From NCBI GenBank assembly GCA_023426935.1, contig JAEZBR010000064.1, positions 1-39,280 of the forward strand: a stretch of DNA of 39,280 nt, given 5' to 3'. How positions within the stretch are numbered: the first letter of the stretch is position 1; each line of letters begins with the position of its first letter. The DNA is from Bacillota bacterium. Lineage in GTDB: Bacteria; Bacillota_I; Bacilli_A; Erysipelotrichales; Erysipelotrichaceae. Positions 7,786 to 16,609 of this stretch are shown here, piece after piece. Under the pieces are notes generated by a model. It did not search any database. It saw only the letters and a program-made list of their open reading frames with translations, and was not told the origin of the DNA. The translations under genes were made by a program, and so were the position numbers.

Positions 7786-8774
7786 AAAAATTTAAAGATT
7801 TTGTCTTCCGTAATTCAGTAATTATTGTCATCCTAGTATTAATTGTGATTTTTTCTTTCACCAGTCCGTATTTTCTGACCTTCCATAATATGATCAATCT
7901 ATTAAATCAGAATAGTTATTTCATCATTGCGGCGGTCGGTTTAGGAATTCTGATGATCTCCGGAGGGATTGATCTTTCGGTGGCGAATCAAATGGCTTTG
8001 ATGGGGGTTATTATTGCGATTCTGATTACCGAAAAGAATGCCAACACCTTCATAGTTATTATTCTAGGCTTATTGCTAGGGTGCTTGATGGGTTATATCA
8101 ACGGAACCTTGATCACTAGAATAAAGGGCGTCTTCCCGTTAATCTTAACGATTGCGATGGGCAATGTTTATAATGGTCTGTCTTTCTTGATTTCCAATGC
8201 GAAATCTTATCGTCCGTTCCCGGATATTTTCCGTTATTGGGCGACGCATAATGCCTTTGGTTTGAATATCGATCTACTAGTCGCCATTGTTATCTTATGT
8301 TTAGCGGAGTTTATGTTAAAGAAAACTTATCTGGGACGGAAGATCTATGCGACCGGGGGTAATAGGGAAGCCGCGAAGCTCTCGGGAATTAATACCGAAC
8401 GAATCCAAAGACTCTGTTATACCTTATGTGGGTTCTTATTTGCTTTGGCTGCTTTAGATTTGATCGCGAAAGGTAACTCCGTCAGTGCTTCGACTTTAGG
8501 TTCTTCGGGAGTCGCGTTCACCTGTATGACGGCCGCAATCATCGGCGGGATCAGTTTCGCCGGTGGTAAAGGTAGTATGTTTGGATTGATCGCCGGTGTC
8601 TTCGTTATTCAGATTCTGAGTAACGGCATGCAGTTAGCCGGCTGGGGTACTTATTTACAGTATGTCGTTCAGGGAATTATTCTGATTCTGGCACTTAGTT
8701 TCGATGCGATTAAGATGACGATGGCGAAACGAAATACCAAGCGTAAAGTTCTAATGAAAGTTAAAGGAGCCTAA
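7782..8774 (+). CDS. Sugar ABC transporter permease (RbsC type)
   Basis: A 330-residue permease with about nine or ten membrane segments, typical of the CUT2/BPD_transp_2 family. Recognisable elements are SPYFLTFHNMINLLNQNS, ISGGIDLSVANQMALMG, the GNREAAKLSGINTERIQRL loop that contacts the ATPase, and AAIIGGISFAGGKGSMFG. It overlaps the ATPase gene by four bases (ATGA) and is followed after one base by the first esterase gene. Only one permease is present, so it probably works as a homodimer. Confidence 0.92.
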   Translation: MKKFKDFVFRNSVIIVILVLIVIFSFTSPYFLTFHNMINLLNQNSYFIIAAVGLGILMISGGIDLSVANQMALMGVIIAILITEKNANTFIVIILGLLLGCLMGYINGTLITRIKGVFPLILTIAMGNVYNGLSFLISNAKSYRPFPDIFRYWATHNAFGLNIDLLVAIVILCLAEFMLKKTYLGRKIYATGGNREAAKLSGINTERIQRLCYTLCGFLFALAALDLIAKGNSVSASTLGSSGVAFTCMTAAIIGGISFAGGKGSMFGLIAGVFVIQILSNGMQLAGWGTYLQYVVQGIILILALSFDAIKMTMAKRNTKRKVLMKVKGA

Positions 8775-8775
8775 C

Positions 8776-9684
8776 ATGGAAAATTTTAAGGGATTCAAAC
8801 CTGATTTTAAGAAACCGCTGGGTTTTAAAAAACCACCTTTGGCGGATGTATCGAAAATAAAAAATAAGTTTTTAGATCTTCCTTATGGCAATGAATCTAA
8901 GGCCCAAGTTTTAGATCTATATTTACCAGAGAACGGAAGTAAACCCTATCCGGTTTTGATTTATATTCATGGCGGCGGGTTTGCTTTAGGTGATAAAAGA
9001 GACGATCACATTAATGACCTTCTAAGTATCTTGGATCAAGGCTGGGCTTTAGCAGGTATCGAATATCGTCTTTCCGGCGAAGCTATTTTCCCAGCGGCGG
9101 TTTATGATTGTAAATCGGCAATCAAATACCTTCGTGCTAATTGTGCAAAGTATAATTTAGATTCAAATAACTTCTTTAGTTTAGGTGGCTCGGCCGGAGG
9201 AAATCTTTCGGCGATGATGGCAGTTTCGAAAGGTCTATTCGTAGATCCCCAAGGACAATATAACGATTATCCGGATCAGGTTAATGCGGCGGTTGATTGG
9301 TTTGGACCGACAGATTTTAAAGTCATGGACCAACAGGCTAAAGAAAATGGTTTTAGTTTTGTCAATCATGACGAGGCCGAATCGGCGGAGAGTACTTATT
9401 TAGGTCAACCGATATCTTCCTGTTCGCAGGAATTATGCGATAAAGCCAATCCGATAACTTACATAAGTGACAAAATGGTTCCGATATTTGTGGAGCATGG
9501 TGATCACGATCATTTAGTACCACCCCAGCAATCAAAGATCTTGGTTGAAGCGATCAAAAAGAAAGTCGGAAAAGATAAAGTTCAGTATCATATTCTCAAG
9601 GATGCGGATCACGAAGACAAACAATTTACATCCAAAGAGAATTTGCAGTTGGTTTGGGATTTCCTGAATCATTGGAGGGTTTAA
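8776..9684 (+). CDS. Alpha/beta hydrolase, acyl-sugar esterase-like (copy 1)
   Basis: A 302-residue cytoplasmic alpha/beta hydrolase of the BD-FAE/hormone-sensitive-lipase-like group. The oxyanion motif is IYIHGGGFALG, the nucleophile elbow GGSAGG (Ser), then NAAVDWFGPTDF, a catalytic Asp in VEHGDHDHLVPPQQS and the His in DADHEDKQ. No signal peptide, so it acts on imported material. Relatives de-acylate sugars (acetyl or feruloyl esters), which fits an operon for an acylated glycoside. The stop is one base before the start of a paralogous esterase. The exact acyl group is unknown. Confidence 0.88.
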   Translation: MENFKGFKPDFKKPLGFKKPPLADVSKIKNKFLDLPYGNESKAQVLDLYLPENGSKPYPVLIYIHGGGFALGDKRDDHINDLLSILDQGWALAGIEYRLSGEAIFPAAVYDCKSAIKYLRANCAKYNLDSNNFFSLGGSAGGNLSAMMAVSKGLFVDPQGQYNDYPDQVNAAVDWFGPTDFKVMDQQAKENGFSFVNHDEAESAESTYLGQPISSCSQELCDKANPITYISDKMVPIFVEHGDHDHLVPPQQSKILVEAIKKKVGKDKVQYHILKDADHEDKQFTSKENLQLVWDFLNHWRV

Positions 9685-9685
9685 G

Positions 9686-10570
9686 ATGCAAGATCCAAAG
9701 TTCGTTATTCCTAAACTTCCCGATAAGATTTTCAATTCGATTAAGAAGAAAAAGTTGGAAGTGAAATATGCGAATGTTTCCCCCAATCAAACCCTGGACA
9801 TTTATTATCCCGACAATGGTAAAGCACCATATCCGGTTATCTTCCATGTACATGGCGGAGCTTTCATGATCGGTACGAAACGCGACGATAAGCTAGAACC
9901 GATGTTACGGGGATTAAGCAGGGGGTATGTGGTCGTTTCGCTCGATTACCGGATGTCCAGAGAAGCTCGATTTCCCGCTTTTATTTGGGATTGTAAAGCA
10001 GCTTTACGCTATCTTCGCGGCAACGCGAAAGAGTTAGAAATCGATCCGTTAAGGATTGGAGCTTGGGGACCTTCTTCCGGTGGGTATACTGTTGCGATGT
10101 TGGGGCTAACCGCAAATAATCCGGCTTTCGAAGATCTTTCTTTAGGTTATCCCGCAGAAGATAGCAGTGTCCAAGCCGTCGTTGATTGGTGCGGACCATG
10201 CGGAAATTTCTTAAAGATGGATGAAGAAATAAAAGCGAACAAGATCGGTATCCCAGAACATAACGAAAAAGATTCCCCGGAGTCCAGAATTTTGGGAACG
10301 AAGATAACGGAGATTCCGGAATTATGTGAACTGGCGGCGCCTTACCATTATGTTACAAAGAATGTTCCGCCGTTTTTGATTCAACACGGTCAAGCCGATC
10401 CGGTCGTACTTGTGCAGCAATCTGAAACTTTAGCCCAGGCTTTAAAACAATCCGGCAATGAAGTAATATTACAGACTTATCCCGGGAAAGGACATCACGG
10501 AACCCCTTGGTACAATGAGACTTGGTTATCGGACATTGTCTTAGACTTTCTGGATCAACATTTGAAATGA
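9686..10570 (+). CDS. Alpha/beta hydrolase, acyl-sugar esterase-like (copy 2)
   Basis: A 294-residue paralogue of the preceding gene, same fold and layout: FHVHGGAFMIG (oxyanion loop), GAWGPSSGGYTVAML (nucleophile Ser in GPSSG), QAVVDWCGPCGNF, catalytic Asp in IQHGQADPVVLVQQS and His in YPGKGHHGTPW. The two copies are clearly related but diverged, including different nucleophile-elbow residues. They are more likely to have separate substrates, such as different acyl positions, than to be redundant. Its stop overlaps the next start (ATGA), so the operon is tightly coupled. Confidence 0.87.
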   Translation: MQDPKFVIPKLPDKIFNSIKKKKLEVKYANVSPNQTLDIYYPDNGKAPYPVIFHVHGGAFMIGTKRDDKLEPMLRGLSRGYVVVSLDYRMSREARFPAFIWDCKAALRYLRGNAKELEIDPLRIGAWGPSSGGYTVAMLGLTANNPAFEDLSLGYPAEDSSVQAVVDWCGPCGNFLKMDEEIKANKIGIPEHNEKDSPESRILGTKITEIPELCELAAPYHYVTKNVPPFLIQHGQADPVVLVQQSETLAQALKQSGNEVILQTYPGKGHHGTPWYNETWLSDIVLDFLDQHLK

Positions 10571-11367
10571 GTCTTCCAACTTTTAAGATTGAAAAAATAG
10601 AACCGGATATCTACGCGATTACGGCGCCGATGGATGAACAGATCTATCTATTAGTAGGTAAGAATCACGCCGTTTTAATCGATACCGGAATGGGCATCGG
10701 TTCTTTGGCGAAAGAAGTTTCTAAAATAACCAATTTACCGATTATCGTTATCGATACCCATGGTCATCCCGATCATGCCGGTGGTAACGGAGAGTTTACG
10801 GAAGTTTGGCTAGACCAAAAAGATCTTAATATTTATAAAGAAATGGTCAGTGAAGAATATCGGATAAATGATATCCGTAAAATCTTTAAACATCCGGTTG
10901 CGGAATTTGAGAACGAACTGATTCCGTTTATCAAAAAGACTAAGCCCTTAAGAGATGGCCAAATCTTTGACTTAGGTAATCATCGCTTAACCATCATAAA
11001 AACTCCTGGCCATACTCCGGGCAGTGTCTGTGTTTATGATTCTATTTCGAAGATCTTATTTTCCGGCGATACCGTTTCCGCGACCGATCAATGGTTGTAT
11101 TTAAAACATTCAACCAGTTTAGAGACCTACGCTCTAAGTTTGAAAAAGCTCTTGAATCTTGAAATTAAATATCTGTTACCCGGACATTTACCTAGACCGG
11201 TCGAACCCACAATGATTAAAAATAAGCTGGAATTGAGTATGCGAGTCATTTCGGGAGAACTGGTGGGCAAAGAAGTTAAGACCTTCGCCGGAGAAGGATA
11301 CAAAGTGAGAAAAGGAGACGCCTCAATCATCTATGATCCAAACAAGATTAAAGGCTGCGATATTTGA
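10567..11367 (+). CDS. MBL-fold metallo-hydrolase
   Basis: The start is ATG 10567, overlapping the esterase stop (ATGA); longer in-frame starts lie within the esterase gene. The 266-residue protein has the metallo-beta-lactamase metal motif HGHPDH (in DTHGHPDHAGG), the second ligand in KTPGHTPGSVCVYD, the bridging Asp in FSGDTVS, and LLPGHLPRP supplying the last His. It is therefore a dinuclear-zinc hydrolase close to the glyoxalase-II/lactonase branch. In this operon it might open a lactone or cleave a thioester or ester released during substrate breakdown; that is inference. It overlaps the next gene by 35 bases in another frame. Confidence 0.85.
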   Translation: MSLPTFKIEKIEPDIYAITAPMDEQIYLLVGKNHAVLIDTGMGIGSLAKEVSKITNLPIIVIDTHGHPDHAGGNGEFTEVWLDQKDLNIYKEMVSEEYRINDIRKIFKHPVAEFENELIPFIKKTKPLRDGQIFDLGNHRLTIIKTPGHTPGSVCVYDSISKILFSGDTVSATDQWLYLKHSTSLETYALSLKKLLNLEIKYLLPGHLPRPVEPTMIKNKLELSMRVISGELVGKEVKTFAGEGYKVRKGDASIIYDPNKIKGCDI

Positions 11368-11989
11368 TTTAGACGGAGTCTTAGTGGACAGTGCTAAGTA
11401 CCATTATGAAGCCTGGAAAAAAATTGCGGAAGAATTAGATATTCCGTTTGACTTAGAAAAGAATGAAGCCTTGAAAGGTTTAAGTCGGATGGATTCTTTG
11501 GAAGCGTTATTAAGTTTCGGTGATAAGACTTATGGTAAGAACGATAAAGAAAAACTCTGTAAGCGTAAGAATGATTATTATCTAGAACTAATCAAACAAG
11601 TTTCTACCATGGATCTTTTACCGGGGGTAAAGGAATTACTACTTAAACTAAAAGAAGAAAAGATTCCAATGGCGATTGGCAGTTCTTCTCGTAATGCTAA
11701 AACAATCATTGAAAGATTGGGAATCGAAACTTACTTTGAGGCGATCATCGACGGAAATGATCTGACCAAGGCGAAACCAGATCCGTTGGTATATTTTTTA
11801 GCCGGTAATCGACTTAATGAAAAACCGGAAAACTGTGTTGTTTTCGAGGATGGTTATGTCGGAATCATTGCGGCGAAGAAAGCGGGAATGGTAGCGGTCG
11901 GTCTAGGAAATATTCAGACCTTAAAAGAAGCGGATTATTATTTCGAAGATTTAAAAGATACTAATAAGATTATGCACATATTTAAGTGA
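11333..11989 (+). CDS. Beta-phosphoglucomutase-like HAD hydrolase
   Basis: A 218-residue HAD enzyme: motif I FDLDGVLVDS (nucleophile Asp), a helical cap with LKGLSRMDSLEALL (the beta-phosphoglucomutase cap loop), motif II GSSSRN, the lysine in KAKPDP and motif III FEDGYVG (usual form FEDAxAG). This matches PgmB, which interconverts beta-glucose 1-phosphate and glucose 6-phosphate, better than a simple phosphatase. PgmB usually accompanies an inverting disaccharide phosphorylase; none is visible here, only a GH3 enzyme. It could serve a related phosphosugar. ATG 11333 is the only start giving the family N-terminus, with GGAGA about 15 bases upstream. Confidence 0.83.
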   Translation: MIQTRLKAAIFDLDGVLVDSAKYHYEAWKKIAEELDIPFDLEKNEALKGLSRMDSLEALLSFGDKTYGKNDKEKLCKRKNDYYLELIKQVSTMDLLPGVKELLLKLKEEKIPMAIGSSSRNAKTIIERLGIETYFEAIIDGNDLTKAKPDPLVYFLAGNRLNEKPENCVVFEDGYVGIIAAKKAGMVAVGLGNIQTLKEADYYFEDLKDTNKIMHIFK

Positions 11990-11998
11990 GGTGTAATT

Positions 11999-13660
11999 AT
12001 GGATATAGAGTTTTTAACCAAGAAACCGTTTTATTTAAATACGGAACAATTAAAGTGGGTTCAAGATAGTTTTGACTCCTTATCTTTGAGGGAGAAAGCC
12101 GGTCAGTTATTCTGTATCTTGGCCGATTTATATTCTGAAGCGGAAATGGAAAAACTAGTACAGGACGATAATGTCGGCGGCATTTTGATGCGACCGCTAC
12201 CGATGGAAGAATTGTTACATCGTTATCGCAAGTATGATCAACTTTCAAAAATACCTTTGATTAAAGCCGCCAATCTTGAAGAGGGCGGTAATGGGGCAAT
12301 TGCCGAAGGAACCCGAATGGGTTGTCAGCTACAGATTGCCGCCGCTAATAATGTTAAATGGGCAAAACGCTTAGGTGAAGTCTGTGGTCGAGAGGCGGAA
12401 TTAGTGGGAATAAATATGACTTTTTCTCCAGACGCTGATATTGATTTTAATTTTCGCAACCCAATTACGAATACTCGAACCTTCGGTTCTGATCCGGAGA
12501 CGGTTAAGAATATGACCCAGGCTTATATGGAAGCGATTCAGAAACAAGGAATCGCAGCCTGCGCTAAACACTTTCCGGGCGACGGAGTTGATTATCGGGA
12601 CCAACATCTTCATACCACAATCAACGCTTTGACGCCTGATGTTTGGGATCGCACTTATGGTAAAGTCTATCGCAACCTAATCGATAAAGGAATCATGGGT
12701 ATAATGATTTCGCATATTAAACAACCTAGTTACAGTAAGAAAATCAATCCGACTTTAACGGATGAACAGGTCTTACCGGCATCTTTATCGAAAGAATTAA
12801 TGACTTCTTTATTAAGAGATCGCTTAGGATTCAATGGCTTAAACGTTATCGATGCGACGATTATGGGCGGATTCTGTCAAAGCTGCAGTCGGTATGAAGC
12901 GCTAAATCTCTGTATCGAATCCGGTGGCGATCTGTTAGTGTTCAATACCGATTTCCGTCAAGACCGCGATTATTTATTATTGGGTCTTAAAAAAGGAATT
13001 TTATCCCAAGCTCGTTTTGACAAAGCCGTCTTAAGAGTTTTAGGTACTAAAGCCGCTTTAAAACTACCGGTCAAACAAGAACATCAAACCTGCAAAGCTT
13101 TGCCCATTAAAGAATGGGTGAATACGCTGGCCAAGCAATCAATAACCTTAGTCAAGAATAAAGAAAATATCTTCCCCCTAAATCCGCATAGACAGAATAC
13201 CATTCGGATTATCTTCGTGGGAAACAATGAAATGGTTTCTAGCGATTTGAAAATAACGGAGTTAGTGCAGAAAGAATTTGAGAAGCGGGGGTTCAAAGTT
13301 GAGCAATATGATGTAACGAAAGAATCGTTGGCTACGACAAGAAAAATCAGCAAGAAACGGATTGATCTATATCTGGCAAACTTTGAGACGCGCAGTGATC
13401 AAACCACCGTCAGAGTAAACTGGACAGGTAAATATGTTTTAGATTTGCCACGTTTCGTTTATGAAGTCCCGAGTATCTTCGTTTCTTTGGCAAACCCCTA
13501 TCATCTTCAGGATGTTCCTGAAATCCGAACTTATATCAATGCGTATACCGCTAACGAAGAGACCTTAAAAGCGTTAGTAAGCAAACTATGCGGCGAGGAC
13601 AGTTTTACCGGTATCAATCCGGTCGATCCGACCTGTGGATTATTGGACACGCAATTATAG
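11999..13660 (+). CDS. Glycoside hydrolase family 3, NagZ-type
   Basis: A 553-residue two-domain GH3 protein with no signal peptide. The catalytic barrel carries the NagZ-type motif KHFPGDG (residues 190-196) followed by RDQHLH, which supplies the Asp-His acid/base dyad of the beta-N-acetylhexosaminidase branch. The nucleophile Asp is probably that in LNVIDATIMGG. The smaller C-terminal alpha/beta domain (about residue 370 on, IRIIFVGNN...) is of the GH3_C type; the FnIII domain of many beta-glucosidases is absent. Some NagZ-type enzymes act as phosphorylases, which is worth noting next to a PgmB-like gene. Its role here is probably to cleave a beta-linked sugar from the imported compound after de-acylation. 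GAGGTG precedes the ATG. Its TAG interlocks with the stop of the convergent gene. Confidence 0.87.
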   Translation: MDIEFLTKKPFYLNTEQLKWVQDSFDSLSLREKAGQLFCILADLYSEAEMEKLVQDDNVGGILMRPLPMEELLHRYRKYDQLSKIPLIKAANLEEGGNGAIAEGTRMGCQLQIAAANNVKWAKRLGEVCGREAELVGINMTFSPDADIDFNFRNPITNTRTFGSDPETVKNMTQAYMEAIQKQGIAACAKHFPGDGVDYRDQHLHTTINALTPDVWDRTYGKVYRNLIDKGIMGIMISHIKQPSYSKKINPTLTDEQVLPASLSKELMTSLLRDRLGFNGLNVIDATIMGGFCQSCSRYEALNLCIESGGDLLVFNTDFRQDRDYLLLGLKKGILSQARFDKAVLRVLGTKAALKLPVKQEHQTCKALPIKEWVNTLAKQSITLVKNKENIFPLNPHRQNTIRIIFVGNNEMVSSDLKITELVQKEFEKRGFKVEQYDVTKESLATTRKISKKRIDLYLANFETRSDQTTVRVNWTGKYVLDLPRFVYEVPSIFVSLANPYHLQDVPEIRTYINAYTANEETLKALVSKLCGEDSFTGINPVDPTCGLLDTQL

Positions 13661-14131
13661 TTTAATCACTTTCCAAGCTTCGATAAGATCTTCTAATTTA
13701 TAACTCGCATTAGCCGGGGACGTGGAAGGCAGATAAGTCACCGGATAAGAAAAGTATTTTCTGAATAAATTATAAGCGGTCTTTCCGTTAGTATAAAGAT
13801 GTTGAATGTTTGCGTTATTTATAATTATTTCGAGCTTATTTACTTTTACATTTTTGATTGAAGCATCGGAAGAACCGGAGATATCTAAGGAAGAAATTAC
13901 ATCCCATAAAGCTATACGCTGCTCAAGCAGGAATGATTCTTTTTCGGCTTGAGTTTTTAATAAGGGAATATCATACAGTTTAGATATAACATTCCAGAAC
14001 CGATTCTGGGGAAGACCATAATAGAAATTACATTCTCGGGATTTTACCGAAGGAAAAGAACCGAGAATCAAAACCCGCGAATGTGAATCATAGACCGGTT
14101 CTAAGCCGGTACTTAAATGTTCCCTTTTCAT
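13655..14131 (-). CDS. DNA-deoxyinosine/uracil glycosylase (UDG superfamily)
   Basis: A 158-residue UDG-fold protein, the usual length for the deoxyinosine/hypoxanthine glycosylase (family 6) and MUG relatives. Motif A is LILGSFPSVKS with YYGLPQNRFW following, and motif B LPSTSPANA is near the C-terminus. It would remove deaminated bases from DNA. A -10-like TATGAT lies 9 bases before the ATG and no ribosome-binding site is visible, so the leader is very short. Its stop codon overlaps that of the convergent GH3 gene (TTATAG, 13655-13660). Confidence 0.85.
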   Translation of the reverse strand: MKREHLSTGLEPVYDSHSRVLILGSFPSVKSRECNFYYGLPQNRFWNVISKLYDIPLLKTQAEKESFLLEQRIALWDVISSLDISGSSDASIKNVKVNKLEIIINNANIQHLYTNGKTAYNLFRKYFSYPVTYLPSTSPANASYKLEDLIEAWKVIKL

Positions 14132-14186
14132 ATAGTAGATATCATAGCGTATTTTGCGGTATTATAGGAACTGGCAGGACCGATTC

Positions 14187-14852
14187 ATGAACCCAAAACT
14201 ATTATTTTTATTGGTCTACTTAGCCGTCTTTATTTTCTATGTCATTGTAGAGACTGATCGGCCAAGTTTAAAACATGCGCTCAGTAAAATTATTCTGGCA
14301 TCCCTATATCTAAGCTTCGCCTTAGTCAAATTTATTTTGAATCAGCTTTGGAACAACTCAGTCGATTCGGTAGTGATGATAGCGTTAATCTTTTGTTGGT
14401 TAGGCGATGTGATTTTAATTAAGTATCTATATGTCGGCGGAATCTTATTCTGGATCGCCAATCTGATTTTTTGGCTGGCCGAGATTATTTATCTAGTTCA
14501 AAGAAATATTGAAATCTTCTTCCCGATCTTATTAGGATTGTTGCTCTTCTTCATTATTATGTTAACCGTTTCTTATGTTACGAAGAAATGGAAAGTCGGC
14601 GCGGTAAAAAGAAAATTCGGCTTCTATTATTTATCCTCGGTAACTTTACAAGGATCTTTAGCGTTAGTCATGTTATTCTATAATCCGGGTCTTAAAGAGA
14701 TTACGGCATCGATCGGTTTGATCCTTTTCATGTTATCGGATTACGCTTTGGCTTATAATGAAGCTCATAGTGAGAAGAGTGATGCAATCTTACGACTAAA
14801 CAGTATTCTCTATTTCACGGGGATGTTACTAGTGGCCTTATCCCGAGGCTAA
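14187..14852 (+). CDS. YhhN family membrane protein
   Basis: A 221-residue protein with about eight hydrophobic segments and the YhhN/TMEM86 signature: LIFCWLGDVILI after the third helix, and IGLILFMLSDYALAYNEA near the end, each with a membrane Asp. Eukaryotic relatives are lysoplasmalogenases, which hydrolyse the vinyl-ether bond of lysoplasmalogen; the bacterial role is mostly unproved. ATG 14187 is chosen because GCAGGA precedes it; a TTG further up (14154) would add a hydrophilic tail. Ten bases separate it from the following dehydrogenase gene. Confidence 0.8.
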   Translation: MNPKLLFLLVYLAVFIFYVIVETDRPSLKHALSKIILASLYLSFALVKFILNQLWNNSVDSVVMIALIFCWLGDVILIKYLYVGGILFWIANLIFWLAEIIYLVQRNIEIFFPILLGLLLFFIIMLTVSYVTKKWKVGAVKRKFGFYYLSSVTLQGSLALVMLFYNPGLKEITASIGLILFMLSDYALAYNEAHSEKSDAILRLNSILYFTGMLLVALSRG

Positions 14853-14861
14853 AGGAGATTT

Positions 14862-15800
14862 ATGACTAAGAAAATTTTAGTTAATATCGAATTAAGCGAA
14901 GCTTATAAACAAAAGATTATTTTTGCTTGTCCGGATGCGAAAATCGACTTTGTTCCGACCGGAAATGATTACGAAGCCATCGTCGGAAATCTTGATGCGC
15001 CGATGTTGGCCGAGTATTCGAAACTCACTTGGTTTCATAGTGAGACCGCAGGCGTGGAGAAATACTTAAAACTATTACCGGAGAATATTATCTTATCTAA
15101 TTCTTCTGGCGCTTATGGTTATGCGATTGCCGAAGAGATGGTCGGCTATACTTATGCCTTAGCGAAAAAAATGGCGGGATATTTTAAGAATCAAAGTGAA
15201 CATAAATGGTTGAATCTCGGAATGGTTAAAGATGTCGGCGAGATGCGAGTGTTAGTTGTTGGATTAGGGGATATCGGTTCCCGTTATGCGATTCGGATGA
15301 AAGCCCTAGGTTGTATGGTCACCGGAATTAGACGGACGATTCGGGAAAAACCGGAATATGTCGACGAAGTAACGACATTAGACCGCTTAGATCTTTGCTT
15401 ACCGCAAGCAGATGTGGTCGCATTATGTTTACCGGCGACTAACGCCACTTATCATCTGATCAACTATGAACGGTTACTAAAATTTAAAGCAGATGCACTT
15501 TTACTGAATGTCGGTCGGGGAAACGCCATAGTAACCAATGACTTAATCAAAGCCGTCAAGGAAGGACATTTAGGCGGGGTTTACTTAGACGTTACCGATC
15601 CGGAGCCTTTGGGCAAGGACAATCAGTTGTGGGAGCTTAGAGATACGATTATTACTCCGCATGTTACGGGAAATTATAATTTGGAACGGACAATCAATAA
15701 CGTCGTAAATATTGCGATTGAGAATATTAACCGTTTCTGTAACGATCAAAAGTTATTAAATGTGGTCGATCGAGAAATCGGATACCGCGAAAATCATTAG
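14862..15800 (+). CDS. D-2-hydroxyacid dehydrogenase
   Basis: A 312-residue NAD(P)-dependent dehydrogenase. The nucleotide-binding motif is VVGLGDIGSRYAIRM; the active-site residues are Arg in LNVGRGNAIV, Glu in DVTDPEPL and His in TPHVTGN (the usual Arg-Glu-His triad). It reduces a 2-keto acid or oxidises a D-2-hydroxy acid; the specific substrate cannot be told from sequence. Ribosome-binding site AAGGAG. Likely co-transcribed with the YhhN gene, ten bases upstream. Confidence 0.88.
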   Translation: MTKKILVNIELSEAYKQKIIFACPDAKIDFVPTGNDYEAIVGNLDAPMLAEYSKLTWFHSETAGVEKYLKLLPENIILSNSSGAYGYAIAEEMVGYTYALAKKMAGYFKNQSEHKWLNLGMVKDVGEMRVLVVGLGDIGSRYAIRMKALGCMVTGIRRTIREKPEYVDEVTTLDRLDLCLPQADVVALCLPATNATYHLINYERLLKFKADALLLNVGRGNAIVTNDLIKAVKEGHLGGVYLDVTDPEPLGKDNQLWELRDTIITPHVTGNYNLERTINNVVNIAIENINRFCNDQKLLNVVDREIGYRENH

Positions 15801-15832
15801 TTTCAGCCAATATTCACATATTTTACAGTAAT

Positions 15833-15874
15833 TTAACACACCTCTTTCTTATGCTATTAACATCAGAAAGGGGT
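15833..15874 (+). promoter_or_regulatory. Promoter and hairpin before the VTC operon
   Basis: TTAACA (15833-15838) and TATTAA (15855-15860) form a possible promoter. The same stretch holds a 10-bp inverted repeat with one G-T pair: ACCTCTTTCT (15840-15849) and AGAAAGGGGT (15865-15874), followed by ATTTTT. The right arm contains the ribosome-binding site AAAGGGG of the next gene. For transcripts coming through from the dehydrogenase gene the hairpin could end transcription or hide the ribosome-binding site; transcripts from the local promoter would lack the left arm. Confidence 0.4.
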
Positions 15875-15880
15875 ATTTTT

Positions 15881-16591
15881 ATGAGTCAAGATATCGAAGG
15901 CGAAGAGACCTTACTAGCTCGTTACGAAACTAAATATCTGCTTAATAAGACGCAGAAAGAAGAATTATTAGCCCGGTTAGAAACCCTGATTAAACCGGAT
16001 TTATACCCGGAAGAAACAATCATGAGTCTATATTACGATAACGATAATCATGATTTGGTTATTCGTTCATTAGATAAACCGGTATATAAGGAAAAGATTT
16101 GTTTACGCAGTTATGGTATTCCTAAAGAAGACAGTATTGTTTTTCTCGAATTCAAGCGTAAGTTTAATAAAGTTGTATATAAACGGCGTTATCCGTTAAC
16201 TTATTCAGAAGCCAATGACTTTATGTCCGGCAAGAAAATCAGCGAGCATAATCAGATTCTTAAAGAACTGGACTATGCCAAGGATTTTTATCAGTTAAAA
16301 CCAAGCTATCTTTTAAGCTATGATCGGATTTCTTTTATCAGCAAGGATGAGCCGGCGGTCAGAATGACCTTCGATTCAGAGGTGTTAGGTCGGGATTACG
16401 ATCTCGATCTTACGAAAGGAACCTATGGGAAACAAGTTAATCCCCAAGGAACGATCTTATTGGAAATTAAATGTTTAGGCAGTATGCCAATGTGGTTAGT
16501 AAAGAATCTAAGTGAATTAAAGATTTATAACACCTCTTATTCTAAGTATGGAAACGCTTATCGTGAACAGTATGAAACAATGAACCAATAG
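15881..16591 (+). CDS. VTC-domain protein (polyphosphate polymerase-like)
   Basis: A 236-residue soluble VTC domain, of the CYTH-like tunnel fold of the yeast vacuolar transporter chaperone catalytic subunit. Conserved basic and acidic tunnel residues appear in order: ARYETKYLL, SLYYDN, EKICLRSYG, VFLEFKRKFNKVVYKRRY, LLSYDRISF, VRMTFDSEV and ILLEIKC. This supports nucleotide or polyphosphate binding and possibly polymerisation; bacterial function is not established. ATG 15881 is preferred because AAAGGGG precedes it. The cassette with DUF4956 and a beta-helix exoprotein recurs in Bacillota, sometimes with CotH. There is no membrane segment, so the DUF4956 protein may anchor it. Confidence 0.85.
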   Translation: MSQDIEGEETLLARYETKYLLNKTQKEELLARLETLIKPDLYPEETIMSLYYDNDNHDLVIRSLDKPVYKEKICLRSYGIPKEDSIVFLEFKRKFNKVVYKRRYPLTYSEANDFMSGKKISEHNQILKELDYAKDFYQLKPSYLLSYDRISFISKDEPAVRMTFDSEVLGRDYDLDLTKGTYGKQVNPQGTILLEIKCLGSMPMWLVKNLSELKIYNTSYSKYGNAYREQYETMNQ

Positions 16592-16609
16592 GTTCCTAGG
16601 AGAAAAATT

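Noticed and set aside
9532..9853. Overlapping minus-strand open frames inside the esterase genes
   Set aside because: They lie antisense to clear alpha/beta-hydrolase coding sequence, lack ribosome-binding sites and have no recognisable motifs.
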